DNA from: Reyranella massiliensis 521
GTDB taxonomy: Bacteria; Pseudomonadota; Alphaproteobacteria; Reyranellales; Reyranellaceae
NCBI GenBank assembly: GCA_945862125.1
Contig: CAMAYC010000001.1
Span: 43,649-107,648 of the forward strand
Direction of reading: 5' to 3'
Length of the DNA: 64,000 nucleotides
Shown: piece after piece, positions 25,460 to 34,155 of the stretch
How positions within the stretch are numbered: the stretch's first letter is position 1
Layout: every line of letters starts with the position of its first letter
Translations under genes and position numbers: made by a program
Notes under the pieces: generated by a model
Told to the model about the DNA's origin: nothing
The model's database searches: none
Seen by the model: only the letters and a program-made list of their open reading frames with translations

Positions 25460-26877
25460 GCCGGCACCTTGCGGTGAAAGTCGGTCGCGCCCTGGTAGGC
25501 GTGGCCGACGCGGTAGAGCAGCGCCTCGTCGAATGGCCGGCCGATCAGCTGCAGCCCGATCGGCGCGCCGTTCGAATCGAAGCCGCACGGCACCGATAGC
25601 GCCGGCAGGCCCAGCGTATTGAACGGCCGTGTGAGTCCGGTGAAGCCCGCCACCATCTTGAGCACGGCAGGCCCGCCCTTGGTCTCGGTGTCGGTCTCCT
25701 CGATGGTCGGGATCGGGAAAGGGATGGCGGGCAGCATCACGGCGTCGACACCGTCCATGGCCAGCGCCAGGAACTCCTTCACGAAATGCGAACGAAGGCG
25801 CAGCGCATCTATGTAGTGCGTCGCCGGAATGAAGAACCCCGCTTCCATGCGCGAGCGCACCTGGTTGGCGTAGAGTTCCGGCGTCTCCTCCATCCACGGC
25901 CGGTGCATGGCGGCAGCCTCGCACTTCACCATCACCTCGGCGGCGCGATAGAGCGCGGTGAAGTCGGGCAGCCTGGCCGTGGTCACCCTGGCGCCCAGCT
26001 GGCCCAACGCGTCGGCGGCGGCCTGCACCGCCGCACCGACCTGGGCATCGAGGGCGGCGGGGCCGTCGTTCGGCAGCGCGAGTCCGATCCTGAGACCGCC
26101 GACGCCGCCTTCCAGCAGCGCCTCGTAGTCCGGCACCGGCTTCTCGCTGGTGGTCGAATCCTCGGGATCGTGGCCGGCGAGGATGCCCAGCATGCGCGCG
26201 TTGTCGCGCACCGTGCGGGTGAGCGGGCCGACATGATCGAGGCTCCACGAGCGCGCGACGGCGCCGGCACGGCTCACGCGGCCGTAGGTCGCCTTCATGC
26301 CCACGACCCCGCAGGCCGAGGCGGGCAGGCGGATCGAGCCGCCGGTGTCGGACCCCAACGCGCCATAGACCATGCGCGCCGCCACCGAGGCGCCCGAGCC
26401 ACTCGACGAGCCGCCAGTCACGCGTGAAGCGTCCCAAGGATTGCGGCAATGGCCGTGATGCACATTGTGGCCGGTCGGACCGGCGGCGAATTCCGCCATG
26501 TTGAGGAAGCCTAATTCGACCACGCCCGCGGCATCGAGCTTCTGCAGTGCCGTCGCCGTCACGGGCGCCGTCCAGTCGCGGCGGATCGCGCTGCCGCCGA
26601 TCGAGAGCTCGCCCTTGCGATAGTACATGTCCTTGTGCGCCATCGGCACGCCGTGCAGCGGACCGCGACGCTTGCCGGCGGCCAGTTCTCTGTCCATCGC
26701 TCGCGCCTGTTCCAGCGCCTTTTCCTCGTAGAGACGCAGGAAGGCATTGGTGCGCGGCTGCCAGATTTTTGTGCGCGCGAGGCACGCCTCGGTCGCTTCC
26801 ACCGACGTAATGCGCCCCTCGGCGATGGCATCGGCGATCGCCGTCAGGTCTTCCAGGGCGAGATCGTCGTTCCTCAC
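25456..26877 (-). CDS. Amidase signature family protein
   Basis: 473 aa from GTG 26877, which overlaps the stop of the small upstream ORF (GTGA). The track frame reaching 27897 is not real. The catalytic Lys lies in GVPMAHKDMYY, and the cis-Ser and nucleophile Ser are in TGGSSSGSGASVAARM, followed by GSDTGGSIRLPASACG. It hydrolyses an amide to acid plus ammonia; GatA, AtzE and indoleacetamide hydrolases are relatives. Coupling to a 56-aa protein resembles the GatA-GatC and AtzE-AtzG arrangements. The fold is certain; the substrate is not. Confidence 0.93.
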   Translation of the reverse strand: MRNDDLALEDLTAIADAIAEGRITSVEATEACLARTKIWQPRTNAFLRLYEEKALEQARAMDRELAAGKRRGPLHGVPMAHKDMYYRKGELSIGGSAIRRDWTAPVTATALQKLDAAGVVELGFLNMAEFAAGPTGHNVHHGHCRNPWDASRVTGGSSSGSGASVAARMVYGALGSDTGGSIRLPASACGVVGMKATYGRVSRAGAVARSWSLDHVGPLTRTVRDNARMLGILAGHDPEDSTTSEKPVPDYEALLEGGVGGLRIGLALPNDGPAALDAQVGAAVQAAADALGQLGARVTTARLPDFTALYRAAEVMVKCEAAAMHRPWMEETPELYANQVRSRMEAGFFIPATHYIDALRLRSHFVKEFLALAMDGVDAVMLPAIPFPIPTIEETDTETKGGPAVLKMVAGFTGLTRPFNTLGLPALSVPCGFDSNGAPIGLQLIGRPFDEALLYRVGHAYQGATDFHRKVPA

Positions 26878-27044
26878 GGCTTGGCTTCCTTCGCGAGTAC
26901 GCTGGCGAACGACGCCGGATCGTCGTCGAAGGTGAGGCGCGCACGCGAGGCGTCGAGCACCGCCTTGCACAGGATGTCGACTTCGTCCTTCAGCTCGGCG
27001 AGGCGCTTTTCGTCGAACTTCGGTCCATCGAATGTCGGAGTCAT
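26874..27044 (-). CDS. Small ORF coupled to the amidase, possible GatC/AtzG-like subunit
   Basis: A 56-aa ORF below the size limit of the track. It has a strong GAGGAG site before its ATG, a 9-nt gap from the upstream thioesterase stop, and a GTGA overlap with the amidase start. The sequence MTPTFDGPKFDEKRLAELKDEVDILC is acidic and helical, followed by DDDPASFASVLAKEAKP. Small accessory proteins with an N-terminal helix and extended acidic tail (GatC, AtzG) bind amidase subunits. I infer such a role from position and composition, not from a recognised domain. Confidence 0.7.
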   Translation of the reverse strand: MTPTFDGPKFDEKRLAELKDEVDILCKAVLDASRARLTFDDDPASFASVLAKEAKP

Positions 27045-27053
27045 CGTTTCTCC

Positions 27054-27932
27054 TCAGAACTTGATCCGGCGCGCGGCCAGGCGTGCCTGGTCCTCGGCGC
27101 TGAAACTCATGATCTTGCGGACCTTCTGGTCGAACTTCATGCCCACGGCCTCGGCACAAGCAGCAAGCGTGCCGGTTTCGGCCTCGAACAGGAAATGCGT
27201 GAAGACCAGTACCTTGCTGGTGAAGGAAGCGAGGCCGCTCATCACCACGGCAAGGTCGCCGGCGCGCAACGGGCGGCGGTAGTGGTTCAGCATCTCGACC
27301 ACCACCGAGCCCTCCTCGCGGGTCTGCATGGCGGCACGGTCGAAGCCCAGATGGTTCCACAGCATCGGCGCGCCGTCGGAGTAGCGGCCGAACTGATGGC
27401 GCGGCAGGAAGCAGCCGTGCTCGTCGCATTCGTCGGGCGTGATCACCGTGCGGCCAACCTCGATCATGCCGGTCGCGGGCGCATCGTCGAGCGTGAGATC
27501 GGGCAGCGCGAGCGTGCCGACGCTGCGTGGTTTGGCGGCCTCGGGCAGCGACATGAGGGCGGCTTCGGCGCGGGCACGGAAGGCGTCGGGCCATGGCCGG
27601 TCGCAGACGATGCGGCGGCGGACGGTAGCGGCCACGCGCCCGTCGGCCGGATTGCGGATTTCGTGATAGGCGACGAGATGTTGGGCGCCGATCTCGACCG
27701 GGGCCGAGCGGACCTCGACCGCATCGACGACCCGGAACTCGCGGAGGTAGCGGACATGGTCTTCGGCCGCCGTCACGGCGAGGCCCTGGGCCCGTTGCGC
27801 GCGCGGTCCCAGGCCCAGGCCTTGGAGCAGGTGCGCCGACGCCTCGTGGCCGAACTCGGTGTAGAATTGGACGTTCAGATGGTCGTTCTCGTCGCACTGC
27901 CAGGTGTTCACGGCGGTGCTGAAAGTCGGCAT
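27054..27932 (-). CDS. Double-hotdog acyl-CoA thioesterase family protein
   Basis: 292 aa from ATG 27932; the track start at 28016 is upstream of a more likely ATG. Two hotdog domains are visible. The first, about 1-135, starts TWQCDENDHLNVQFYTEFGHEASAHLLQGLG, like 4-hydroxybenzoyl-CoA thioesterases. The second, about 160-285, holds PDECDEHGCFLPRHQFGRYSDGAPMLWNHLGFD. Such enzymes hydrolyse acyl-CoA esters. It is followed by the small ORF and amidase on the same strand, probably in one transcript. Substrate is not evident. Confidence 0.85.
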   Translation of the reverse strand: MPTFSTAVNTWQCDENDHLNVQFYTEFGHEASAHLLQGLGLGPRAQRAQGLAVTAAEDHVRYLREFRVVDAVEVRSAPVEIGAQHLVAYHEIRNPADGRVAATVRRRIVCDRPWPDAFRARAEAALMSLPEAAKPRSVGTLALPDLTLDDAPATGMIEVGRTVITPDECDEHGCFLPRHQFGRYSDGAPMLWNHLGFDRAAMQTREEGSVVVEMLNHYRRPLRAGDLAVVMSGLASFTSKVLVFTHFLFEAETGTLAACAEAVGMKFDQKVRKIMSFSAEDQARLAARRIKF

Positions 27933-28136
27933 CAATTCGGGCGTTGGCACGCTACACACTCTCTGCTGTCTGTGGATGGCCGTCCAAATGGCCGAAAAAG
28001 CCACAGAAATCGACATTTTTCGGGTGTTCCGGGCTTGCGGGATGACGATTCGTGGATAACCTTGGCTCGCCAGCGCTGTCCTGGGGCGTCAGGAAGACGC
28101 TGGTGAAACTTAAAAAACGTAAGGGACCCCTCCACT

Positions 28137-28433
28137 ATGGCTACCAAAACCACTGTTCCGACTGTCCCGCTGTCCAAGGTCGCGGCCGAGCTGGCCGAGA
28201 AGACGGGCATGACCAAGAAGGACGCCACTGGCGCCCTCGATGAGTTCATCGGTCTGGTCGTGAGACACCTCAAGAAGGGCAACAAGGTCCGCGTTACGGG
28301 CCTCGGCATCTTCCAGGTGCGCGCGCGTCCGGCCCGCATGGGTCGCAACCCGGCCACCGGCGAAGCGATCAAGATCAAGGCGTCGAAGAAGGTTGCCTTC
28401 CGCGTTGCCAAGGATCTCAAGGAAGCGATCTAA
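28137..28433 (+). CDS. HU family DNA-binding protein
   Basis: 98 aa with VPLSKVAAELAEKTGMTKKDATGALDEFIGLVVRHLKKGNKVRVTGLGIFQVRARPARMGRNPATGEAIKIKASKKVAFRVAKDLKEAI, the helix-turn-helix body and beta arm (RMGRNPATGEAI) of the HU/IHF family. It is a nucleoid protein that bends and compacts DNA as a dimer. An intrinsic terminator follows directly, so it is monocistronic. The upstream gap contains TTAAAAAACG and a weak AAGGGA site. The short N-terminal extension before KVAAELA is seen in some HU-like proteins. Confidence 0.96.
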   Translation: MATKTTVPTVPLSKVAAELAEKTGMTKKDATGALDEFIGLVVRHLKKGNKVRVTGLGIFQVRARPARMGRNPATGEAIKIKASKKVAFRVAKDLKEAI

Positions 28434-28453
28434 GCCGCTTCCGACTGAAGATC

Positions 28454-28492
28454 GGGCGGGCGCCGGTGAGAGCCGGGTCCGCCCTTCTTTTT
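28454..28492 (+). terminator. Strong intrinsic terminator after HU gene
   Basis: GGGCGG pairs with CCGCCC around an inner CCGG-TGAGAG-CCGG stem, followed by TTCTTTTT. It begins 20 nt after the HU stop and forms a clear rho-independent terminator. Confidence 0.88.
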
Positions 28493-28524
28493 GCCTGCGA
28501 TTCGATTCCCCTGCGATTCTATTC

Positions 28525-28917
28525 CTATGCCGCATCGTGGCAGCAGACGCAGATCTTGTTGCCGTCGGGATCGCGGAAATAAGCGCCGTAGTAGTTGGCG
28601 TGATACTGCGGCCTTGGCCCCGGTGGGCCGTCATCGCTTCCGCCGCCGGCAAGTGCCTTGGCGTAGCACGCATCGACCGCCGCCCGGGTAGGCGCGAGCA
28701 ACGCGACCATCTGGCCGTTTCCCGGCGTGGCGCCATCGCCGTTCTCCGGCCGGCCGATCAGGAAGAGCGGCCGTGCCGCCGCCGTCGGCATCCAGCCCGC
28801 CCATGGACGGTCGCGCTCGCAGAACTTCAGCGGGAAGCCGAGCGCATCCATCACGCTCGAATAGAAGACGAAGGCGCGATCGAAGTCGGTCACACCGACA
28901 TGCACATGCGAAATCAT
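28525..28917 (-). CDS. VOC family (glyoxalase-like) protein
   Basis: 130 aa. MISHVHVGVTDFDRAFVFYSSVMDALGFPLKFCERDR is the first beta-alpha-beta module of the vicinal oxygen chelate fold, with His in VHVG as metal ligand. The second module ends AYFRDPDGNKICVCCHDAA, where the Glu ligand position is replaced. GNGQMVALLAPTRAAVDACYAKALAGGG lies between. Such proteins cover glyoxalases, dioxygenases and antibiotic-binding proteins. Divergent from the YdcF gene. Role unknown. Confidence 0.88.
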   Translation of the reverse strand: MISHVHVGVTDFDRAFVFYSSVMDALGFPLKFCERDRPWAGWMPTAAARPLFLIGRPENGDGATPGNGQMVALLAPTRAAVDACYAKALAGGGSDDGPPGPRPQYHANYYGAYFRDPDGNKICVCCHDAA

Positions 28918-28968
28918 CGGGGAATTCCTGCCGTTTACCGGCTGCGTCGTGGGCTACTATAGCGTGGC

Positions 28969-29760
28969 ATGGAAATGTTCGTTGTCCTGAAATTCCTCGG
29001 CCAGCTGGCCCTGCCGCCGGCATCGCTGGCGCTCGGCCTGCTCGTGGGTGGCGTCCTGGCGGTGTTGGGCCTGCGGCGCCTCGGGCGGCTGGTTGCCGTG
29101 CTGGCCGTTGCCGAGTTGCTCGTGCTGTCGCTGCCGCCGGTGGCCGATGCGCTGGTGATGCCGCTGCAGGCGGAAGCGCGCGCGGCGGCGCAAGCGGCAC
29201 CCGCCTGCTGCTACGATGCCATCGTGGTGCTGGGCGGCGGCATCGCACCGGCGGCGCCGCCCTACATTCCCGAGCCGGACCTCAAAGACTCCGCGGATCG
29301 CATCTGGCAGGCTGCCCGTCTTTTTCATCGTGGCGTGGCGCCGCGCATCATCGTGAGCGGTGGCAATCCGCGGGCCGAGGCGGGCGGCACAGCGGTGATG
29401 TCTGAAGCCGAGGCGATGCGCATCTTCCTGCTCGCCCTCGGCGTGCCGGCCGAGGCGATCGTCCTCGAGGGCGGCTCGCTCAACACCATCCAGAACATCC
29501 GGGGCGTGCGCGAGCTGGCGAAGGGCGGGCGGGTCGCCCTGGTCACGTCGGCCTCCCATATGCCGCGGGCGCTGCGCCTGGCGCGTATCGCCGGGCTGGA
29601 TGTCGCGGCTTTCCCGACCGACTGGCGGGCGCCGGCTGAGGTGCGCGCTTCGTGGGAGAACTGGCTGCCGTCGCTGGACGCGCTGTCGATGTCTTCGGGC
29701 GCGTTGTGGGAGATCATGGCCAACGTCTTCGATCGCCGCGGCGCGAGTCTCGCGCCGTGA
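28969..29760 (+). CDS. YdcF/ElyC family (DUF218) membrane protein
   Basis: 263 aa. Two N-terminal hydrophobic segments (about 8-32 and 38-60) are followed by the DUF218 domain: CCYDAIVVLGGGIAPAAPPY, then LFHRGVAPRIIVSGGN, MSEAEAMRIFLLALGVPAEAIVLEGGSLNTIQNI and VTSASHMPRALRLARIAGLDVAAFPTDWR. E. coli ElyC and SanA in this group act in envelope polysaccharide or vancomycin resistance. It is likely an inner-membrane protein with the domain facing the periplasm. Its stop overlaps the start of the next gene. Confidence 0.92.
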   Translation: MEMFVVLKFLGQLALPPASLALGLLVGGVLAVLGLRRLGRLVAVLAVAELLVLSLPPVADALVMPLQAEARAAAQAAPACCYDAIVVLGGGIAPAAPPYIPEPDLKDSADRIWQAARLFHRGVAPRIIVSGGNPRAEAGGTAVMSEAEAMRIFLLALGVPAEAIVLEGGSLNTIQNIRGVRELAKGGRVALVTSASHMPRALRLARIAGLDVAAFPTDWRAPAEVRASWENWLPSLDALSMSSGALWEIMANVFDRRGASLAP

Positions 29761-30785
29761 TCGCTCATGGAACAGTCTGGAGTCTGAACCGGCGCGCAGC
29801 GTTGGGGTTTGCCCTGGCCGGTCCGCTGCTGGTGCCGCTCGCCCGCCGGCCGCGCGCCCAGACGCTGGAGAAGGTGAGCTTCCAGACTGACTGGCGGGCC
29901 CAGGCCGAGCATGGCGGCTACTACCAGGCGATCGCCGCCGGCCTCTACGCCAGGGCCGGGATCGAGTGCGACCTTCGCCAGGGTGGGCCCAGCCTCAACA
30001 TCGGCCAGCTGCTGCTCAACGGGCGTGTCGACATGATCATGTCGAACAGCTTCGAGGCCTTCACCTATGTGCGCGAGGGCGCGCCGTTCTTCACCATCGC
30101 CGCGATCTTCCAGAAGGATCCGCAGGTCCTGATCGGCCATCCCGGCTCGGGTTTCGACGGCTTCGAGAAGCTCAAGGGCCGCACCTTGCTGATCGGCAAC
30201 GGCGGGCGCGTGACCTACTGGCCCTATCTCAGGAAGAAGTACGGGCTCCGCGACGAGCAGCTCCGGCCCTACACCTTCAACATGGCGCCGTTCCTGGCCG
30301 ACAAGAATGCCGTGCAGCAGGGGTTCCTGTCGTCCGAGCCCTATTCGCTCGGCCAGGCGCTCGGCCGCCCGCCCGAAGTGCTGCTGATCGCCGATGCCGG
30401 CTTCAGCGCCTACCAGACCACCATCGCGATCTCGCGCAAAATGGCGGTCGAGAAGAAGGAGCTGGTGCAGCGCTTCGTCGACGCCACGCTCGAGGGTTGG
30501 GCGCAGTATCTCAAGGGCGGGCCGGCGACGGCCGCCGCCAACGATCTCATCAAGAAGCATAATCCGGATCAGACCGACGACCGTATCGCCTATGCGCTCA
30601 AGGTTCTGAACGAGCGCGGCATCGTGATGTCGGGCGACGCGCTGGGAGACGGCGTCGGCGCCATGAGCGCCGCGCGCTGGAAGGGTTTCTACGACCAAAT
30701 GGCCGATGTCGACGTGCTGCCCAAAGGGCTGGACTTCGCCAAGGCCTATACGCTGGAATTCGTGAACAAGGGCATCGGCAGATAG
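29757..30785 (+). CDS. NMT1/SsuA-type ABC substrate-binding protein
   Basis: 342 aa from GTG 29757, overlapping the YdcF stop (GTGA). A twin-arginine-like leader (NRRAALGFALAGPLLVPLARRPRAQT) precedes a mature domain with VSFQTDWRAQAEHGGYYQAIAAGLYARAGIECDLRQGGPSLNIGQLLLNGRVDMIMSNSFEAF, matching the NMT1/THI5 fold used for taurine, nitrate, aliphatic sulfonates and thiamine precursors. No permease or ATPase gene is next to it. The acyl-CoA dehydrogenase gene follows on the same strand. It may supply a sulfonate or aromatic acid; this is inference. Confidence 0.9.
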   Translation: MIAHGTVWSLNRRAALGFALAGPLLVPLARRPRAQTLEKVSFQTDWRAQAEHGGYYQAIAAGLYARAGIECDLRQGGPSLNIGQLLLNGRVDMIMSNSFEAFTYVREGAPFFTIAAIFQKDPQVLIGHPGSGFDGFEKLKGRTLLIGNGGRVTYWPYLRKKYGLRDEQLRPYTFNMAPFLADKNAVQQGFLSSEPYSLGQALGRPPEVLLIADAGFSAYQTTIAISRKMAVEKKELVQRFVDATLEGWAQYLKGGPATAAANDLIKKHNPDQTDDRIAYALKVLNERGIVMSGDALGDGVGAMSAARWKGFYDQMADVDVLPKGLDFAKAYTLEFVNKGIGR

Positions 30786-30800
30786 CCACAGGGGATGACA

Positions 30801-31961
30801 ATGCATCAGGTCAGCGAAGAGCATCAGATGTTGCGCGAGTTGGTGAAGAAGTTCGTGCGCAACGAACTGCTGCCGCTGGAGAAGAACATCCTCGATCGCT
30901 TCGCCGCCGGCCAGCCGGCGGCGCTCAATGACGAGGAGAACGCGCGGCTCTTCAAGCAGTGCAAGGAACTGGGCCTGTGGGCACTCGACGTGCCGGAGGA
31001 GGTGGGCGGCGCCAACCTGCCGGCCGTGGCACTGGTCGGCGTCAACGAGGAGATCGGCTACACCTGCGTGCCCTTCACCTTCCCGCCTGATTCGCCCAAC
31101 CTGCACATGCTGCTGGCCACGGCCAGTCCCGAGCAGCGCAAGAAATACCTCGAGCCCTATGCGGCAGGCCTCACCAGCTCGGCCATTGCCATCTCCGAGC
31201 CCGGCGCCGGCGGCGATCCGGCCGGCATGAAGACGCGCGCGGTGAAGGACGGCAACGACTGGGTGATCAACGGCCGCAAGATCTGGATCAGCCGTATCGC
31301 CAAGGCCGACTTCACCATTGCGATGGCGGTGACCGACACCGCCCTGGGCTCGCGCGGCGGCATCACCGCCTTCCTGATCGACAAGGGCACGCCCGGCCTC
31401 ATTGTGGCGCGCGCGATTCCGATGCTGGCCGGCCAGCGCACCTACGAGGTCGTGTTCGAGGATTGCCGCGTGCACGAGAGCCAGGTGCTGGGCAAGGTCG
31501 GTGCAGGCTTCGCGCCGATGCAGTTACGCCTCACCGTGCGCCGCCTGCAGATGGGCGCCTGGTGCACTGGCATGGCCCAGCGCGCGCTCGACATGCTGGT
31601 CGAGCATGCCAACCAGCGCGTCACCTTCGGCGAGAAGCTCGCCGACCGGCAGGCCATCCAGTGGTGGGTGGCGGACGCCGCCATGAAGCTGCACGCCTGC
31701 CGGCTGATGGTGATGGACGCCGCCGTGAAGCAGGACGACGGCCGCGACGTGCGCATGGAAGCCTCGATGATCAAGGTCTACGCCACCGAGATGGCGACCG
31801 AGATCATCGACCATGCCCAGCAGGCCTTCGGCGCCATGGGCGTGACGCAGGAACTGCCCCTGTCGATCATGGCGCAGAAGGTGCGCACCATGCGCGTCTA
31901 CGAGGGCCCGTCGGAGGTCCACCGCATGGTGATCGCGCGGCGTATTCTCGGTGGGCGCTAG
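30801..31961 (+). CDS. Acyl-CoA dehydrogenase
   Basis: 386 aa from ATG 30801, spaced after AGGGGA; ATG 30795 abuts it. N-terminal helical domain LRELVKKFVRNELLPLEKNILDRF, a middle beta domain with AIAISEPGAGGDPAGMKTRAVKDGNDWVINGRKIWISRI, and a C-terminal four-helix domain ending QAFGAMGVTQELPLSIMAQKVRTMRVYEGPSEVHRMVIARRIL, all normal for the family. It oxidises acyl-CoA to enoyl-CoA with FAD and passes electrons to ETF. The protein is soluble. It follows an orphan substrate-binding protein, which suggests uptake and beta-oxidation of one acid. Confidence 0.94.
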   Translation: MHQVSEEHQMLRELVKKFVRNELLPLEKNILDRFAAGQPAALNDEENARLFKQCKELGLWALDVPEEVGGANLPAVALVGVNEEIGYTCVPFTFPPDSPNLHMLLATASPEQRKKYLEPYAAGLTSSAIAISEPGAGGDPAGMKTRAVKDGNDWVINGRKIWISRIAKADFTIAMAVTDTALGSRGGITAFLIDKGTPGLIVARAIPMLAGQRTYEVVFEDCRVHESQVLGKVGAGFAPMQLRLTVRRLQMGAWCTGMAQRALDMLVEHANQRVTFGEKLADRQAIQWWVADAAMKLHACRLMVMDAAVKQDDGRDVRMEASMIKVYATEMATEIIDHAQQAFGAMGVTQELPLSIMAQKVRTMRVYEGPSEVHRMVIARRILGGR

Positions 31962-32030
31962 ACCGCCGACGTTGACACCCACAGCCGGGCGGGCGGATCA
32001 TTTCCGCCTGCATTCAGGGGAGCCGCCGCC

Positions 32031-32573
32031 ATGACCTACACGCTCGATACCTTCGTCAAGGACGCCCAGGCCGCGCTCAAGGCCCACGATGGACCGGCCG
32101 GCCGCGAGCAGGTGCGTGTCCTCCTGGAGAAGCTGCTGGCGAACAAGAGTTTCGTCGATGAAGCCGTCGGTCCGGCGGCACCGCTCGGCGCCCGCAAGCT
32201 CTATGAGGACAAGGATCTCGGCTTCGTCGTGCTGGCGCACTGCAATGCCAAGCCGCACAAGAGCCCGCCGCACGATCACGGCCCGTCCTGGGCGGTCTAC
32301 GGCCAGGCCGTCAACTACACCGACATGAGCGAGTTCCGGCGGATCGACGGCGGCAAGACCGAAGGCGACGCCAAACTGGAGCAGGTCAAGGCCTATCGCC
32401 TCAATCCCGGTCAGGCCGGCGTCTACGATGTCGGCGCCGTCCATGCCATCGACTATCCCGAAGGCAGCCGCTTCGTGCGCGTGACCGGACGCGACCTCGA
32501 CTATGTGCGGCGGCTGAAGTTCGACATGGCCGCCGGCAAGGCGATCACCATCGAGAGCGCCTCGGCGAGCTGA
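32031..32573 (+). CDS. Cupin-fold protein (cysteine dioxygenase-like beta helix)
   Basis: 180 aa with a predicted double-stranded beta helix. An N-terminal helix (YTLDTFVKDAQAALKAHDG) precedes the metal motif HKSPPHDHGPSWAVYGQAVNYTD, where two His ligands sit in HDHG, and the second cupin motif is in GQAGVYDVGAVHAIDYPEGS. The pattern recalls thiol dioxygenases and acireductone-type cupins. Iron binding is likely, but the substrate is unknown. It converges with the exported protease gene. Confidence 0.82.
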   Translation: MTYTLDTFVKDAQAALKAHDGPAGREQVRVLLEKLLANKSFVDEAVGPAAPLGARKLYEDKDLGFVVLAHCNAKPHKSPPHDHGPSWAVYGQAVNYTDMSEFRRIDGGKTEGDAKLEQVKAYRLNPGQAGVYDVGAVHAIDYPEGSRFVRVTGRDLDYVRRLKFDMAAGKAITIESASAS

Positions 32574-32584
32574 ACGGTCTTCCT

Positions 32585-34039
32585 CTAGTCCGCGTTCGCC
32601 GGCGCCTGGGGCCGCGAGAATTCCTCGGCGGCGACGGCGAAGTTCAGGTTCTGGCCGGCCTTGAAGTAGAAGGTCGTGATGCCGAGCAGTTCACCCTGGG
32701 CATCGAACAGGCCACCGCCGGACGAACCCTGCGAGATCGGCGCCGAGGTCTGGATCAGCTTGGAATCGTTCTGGCTGCGCTTGGACGAGACGATGCCTTC
32801 CGCGACCGTGAGCTCCAGACCCTGCGGTGTGCCGATGGTGATCGCGCGTTCGCCAACCTTGATGTCGCTGTAGGGGCGGACGCCGACCCATTTCGGCAGC
32901 TTGCTCTCGACCCGGAGTACGCAGCGGTCGGCATTGATGTTCATCGACACGACCGTGGCCTTCAGTTCCTGCCGGTCGCGGACCAGCAGCACCCGGGTCT
33001 TGTCGCCCACGACGTGGCAGTTGGTCAGCAGGTCGCTCTCGCTCACTGCCACCGCCGAGCCGATGCTCTTGTCGGCCTTCACCATGTAGACCGCGCCGGC
33101 GGCCTTCTCGAAGATCTCCTCGGCGCTCAGGTCGCCCGCGACGCGGCGCACGAGTTTCAGCCGGTCGGTCATGCCCGCGGTGTCGAGGTTCGCCGGCGCG
33201 GTGCCGGTGGGCCGTGGCCGCGCGACCTGTCCGTCGGCCGCCTCCATCGGCGCCGCCGGCAGCTCCTCGAGCTTCGGCCGTGGCCGCGCCGAGGGATTGA
33301 ACGTCCGGTTGATGACCGTGCCCGCCATGGTCGCGGCGAACAGTGCGCGCTGCAGCTCGGGCCGGTCGTTGGGAACCGTGGTGACGGTAAAGATGATGCC
33401 GCCGGGATGGCAGAGGGCCCGTGTCAGGACCTGGCTGTTGCCGGAAGGGGACACGATCGCGAAGCCTTCCTCGGACTTGGTGCGGTACGAATCGCCTTTC
33501 TTCTGAAGCGACGTGTAGAGCGTGCCGAGCGCGACGCAGCTCGCGCCGCCGTATCGGACGCCGACCGACTGACCGACACTGCCGTCAGCGTGGTACCACA
33601 GCACCGAGCCCTCGGCCTGCGGCGGCGACAGCTTGGCGAGCCGGGTCGGCATGCCGACGGCGAAGCCCACCGAGTCGTCGCGCAGGATCGCCCAGCCCGC
33701 GGCGTCGCGCTTCTTCAGGCCTTCGGAAACCAGTTCGATCGCCTGATTGTCCGGCAGGTTTTCGGTGACGGTCCGACGCTTGGCGGTCTGCCAGGCCTGG
33801 CTGGCCTTGCGCACCGCGGTCGTGCCGCCGTCATTGTCCATGCCGATATGCCCGGTCCAGATCAGGGCCTGCACGATGTCGGCGGGGGTGATCATGTCGG
33901 CCGGCACCGAGGCGTTCCACTTGTAGGCGAAGACGCCGGGCGCCGGTTCGGCGACCGCAGCACCCGACATCAGCAGCGTGACGCTGCCGGCCGCCGCCAG
34001 GAACAGTGAACGAAATGAGCCAGAAAAAAGGGTGCGCAC
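32585..34039 (-). CDS. Exported trypsin-like serine protease (HtrA-type catalytic domain)
   Basis: 484 aa from GTG 34039 after GGGAGGA; the track start at 34105 precedes this site. A Sec signal (RSLFLAAAGSVTLLMSGAAVAE) leads to an unfamiliar N-terminal half, about residues 25-300. The trypsin-like domain is C-terminal: His in LLTNCHVVGDKT, Asp in INADRCVLRVE, and Ser in ISQGSSGGGLFDAQGE. No PDZ domain follows. It would work in the periplasm, perhaps in protein quality control. The N-terminal half has no domain I recognise. Confidence 0.88.
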   Translation of the reverse strand: MRTLFSGSFRSLFLAAAGSVTLLMSGAAVAEPAPGVFAYKWNASVPADMITPADIVQALIWTGHIGMDNDGGTTAVRKASQAWQTAKRRTVTENLPDNQAIELVSEGLKKRDAAGWAILRDDSVGFAVGMPTRLAKLSPPQAEGSVLWYHADGSVGQSVGVRYGGASCVALGTLYTSLQKKGDSYRTKSEEGFAIVSPSGNSQVLTRALCHPGGIIFTVTTVPNDRPELQRALFAATMAGTVINRTFNPSARPRPKLEELPAAPMEAADGQVARPRPTGTAPANLDTAGMTDRLKLVRRVAGDLSAEEIFEKAAGAVYMVKADKSIGSAVAVSESDLLTNCHVVGDKTRVLLVRDRQELKATVVSMNINADRCVLRVESKLPKWVGVRPYSDIKVGERAITIGTPQGLELTVAEGIVSSKRSQNDSKLIQTSAPISQGSSGGGLFDAQGELLGITTFYFKAGQNLNFAVAAEEFSRPQAPANAD

Positions 34040-34155
34040 GCGGCGATCCTCCCGGGCCCATTTTCGTCGATACCGGGAGTCCGGCCTACCGCTCGATTGT
34101 ATCAAAAGCGTGCAGGTGGCCTGCGCGGCGGGGCTTCCGGGCGGATGGCTTCGTG

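Noticed and set aside
23903-26944. 1013-aa minus-strand ORF
   Set aside because: It runs antisense over the aldehyde dehydrogenase and in the wrong frame across the amidase; Arg/Gly-rich composition marks it as a high-GC shadow.
27950-28060. DnaA-box-like TTATCCACG upstream of the HU gene
   Set aside because: Only one good match, with no clustered boxes, AT-rich unwinding element or replication genes, so no origin is claimed.
29325-31475. 716-aa minus-strand ORF
   Set aside because: Antisense to YdcF, NMT1 and acyl-CoA dehydrogenase genes, with no domain.
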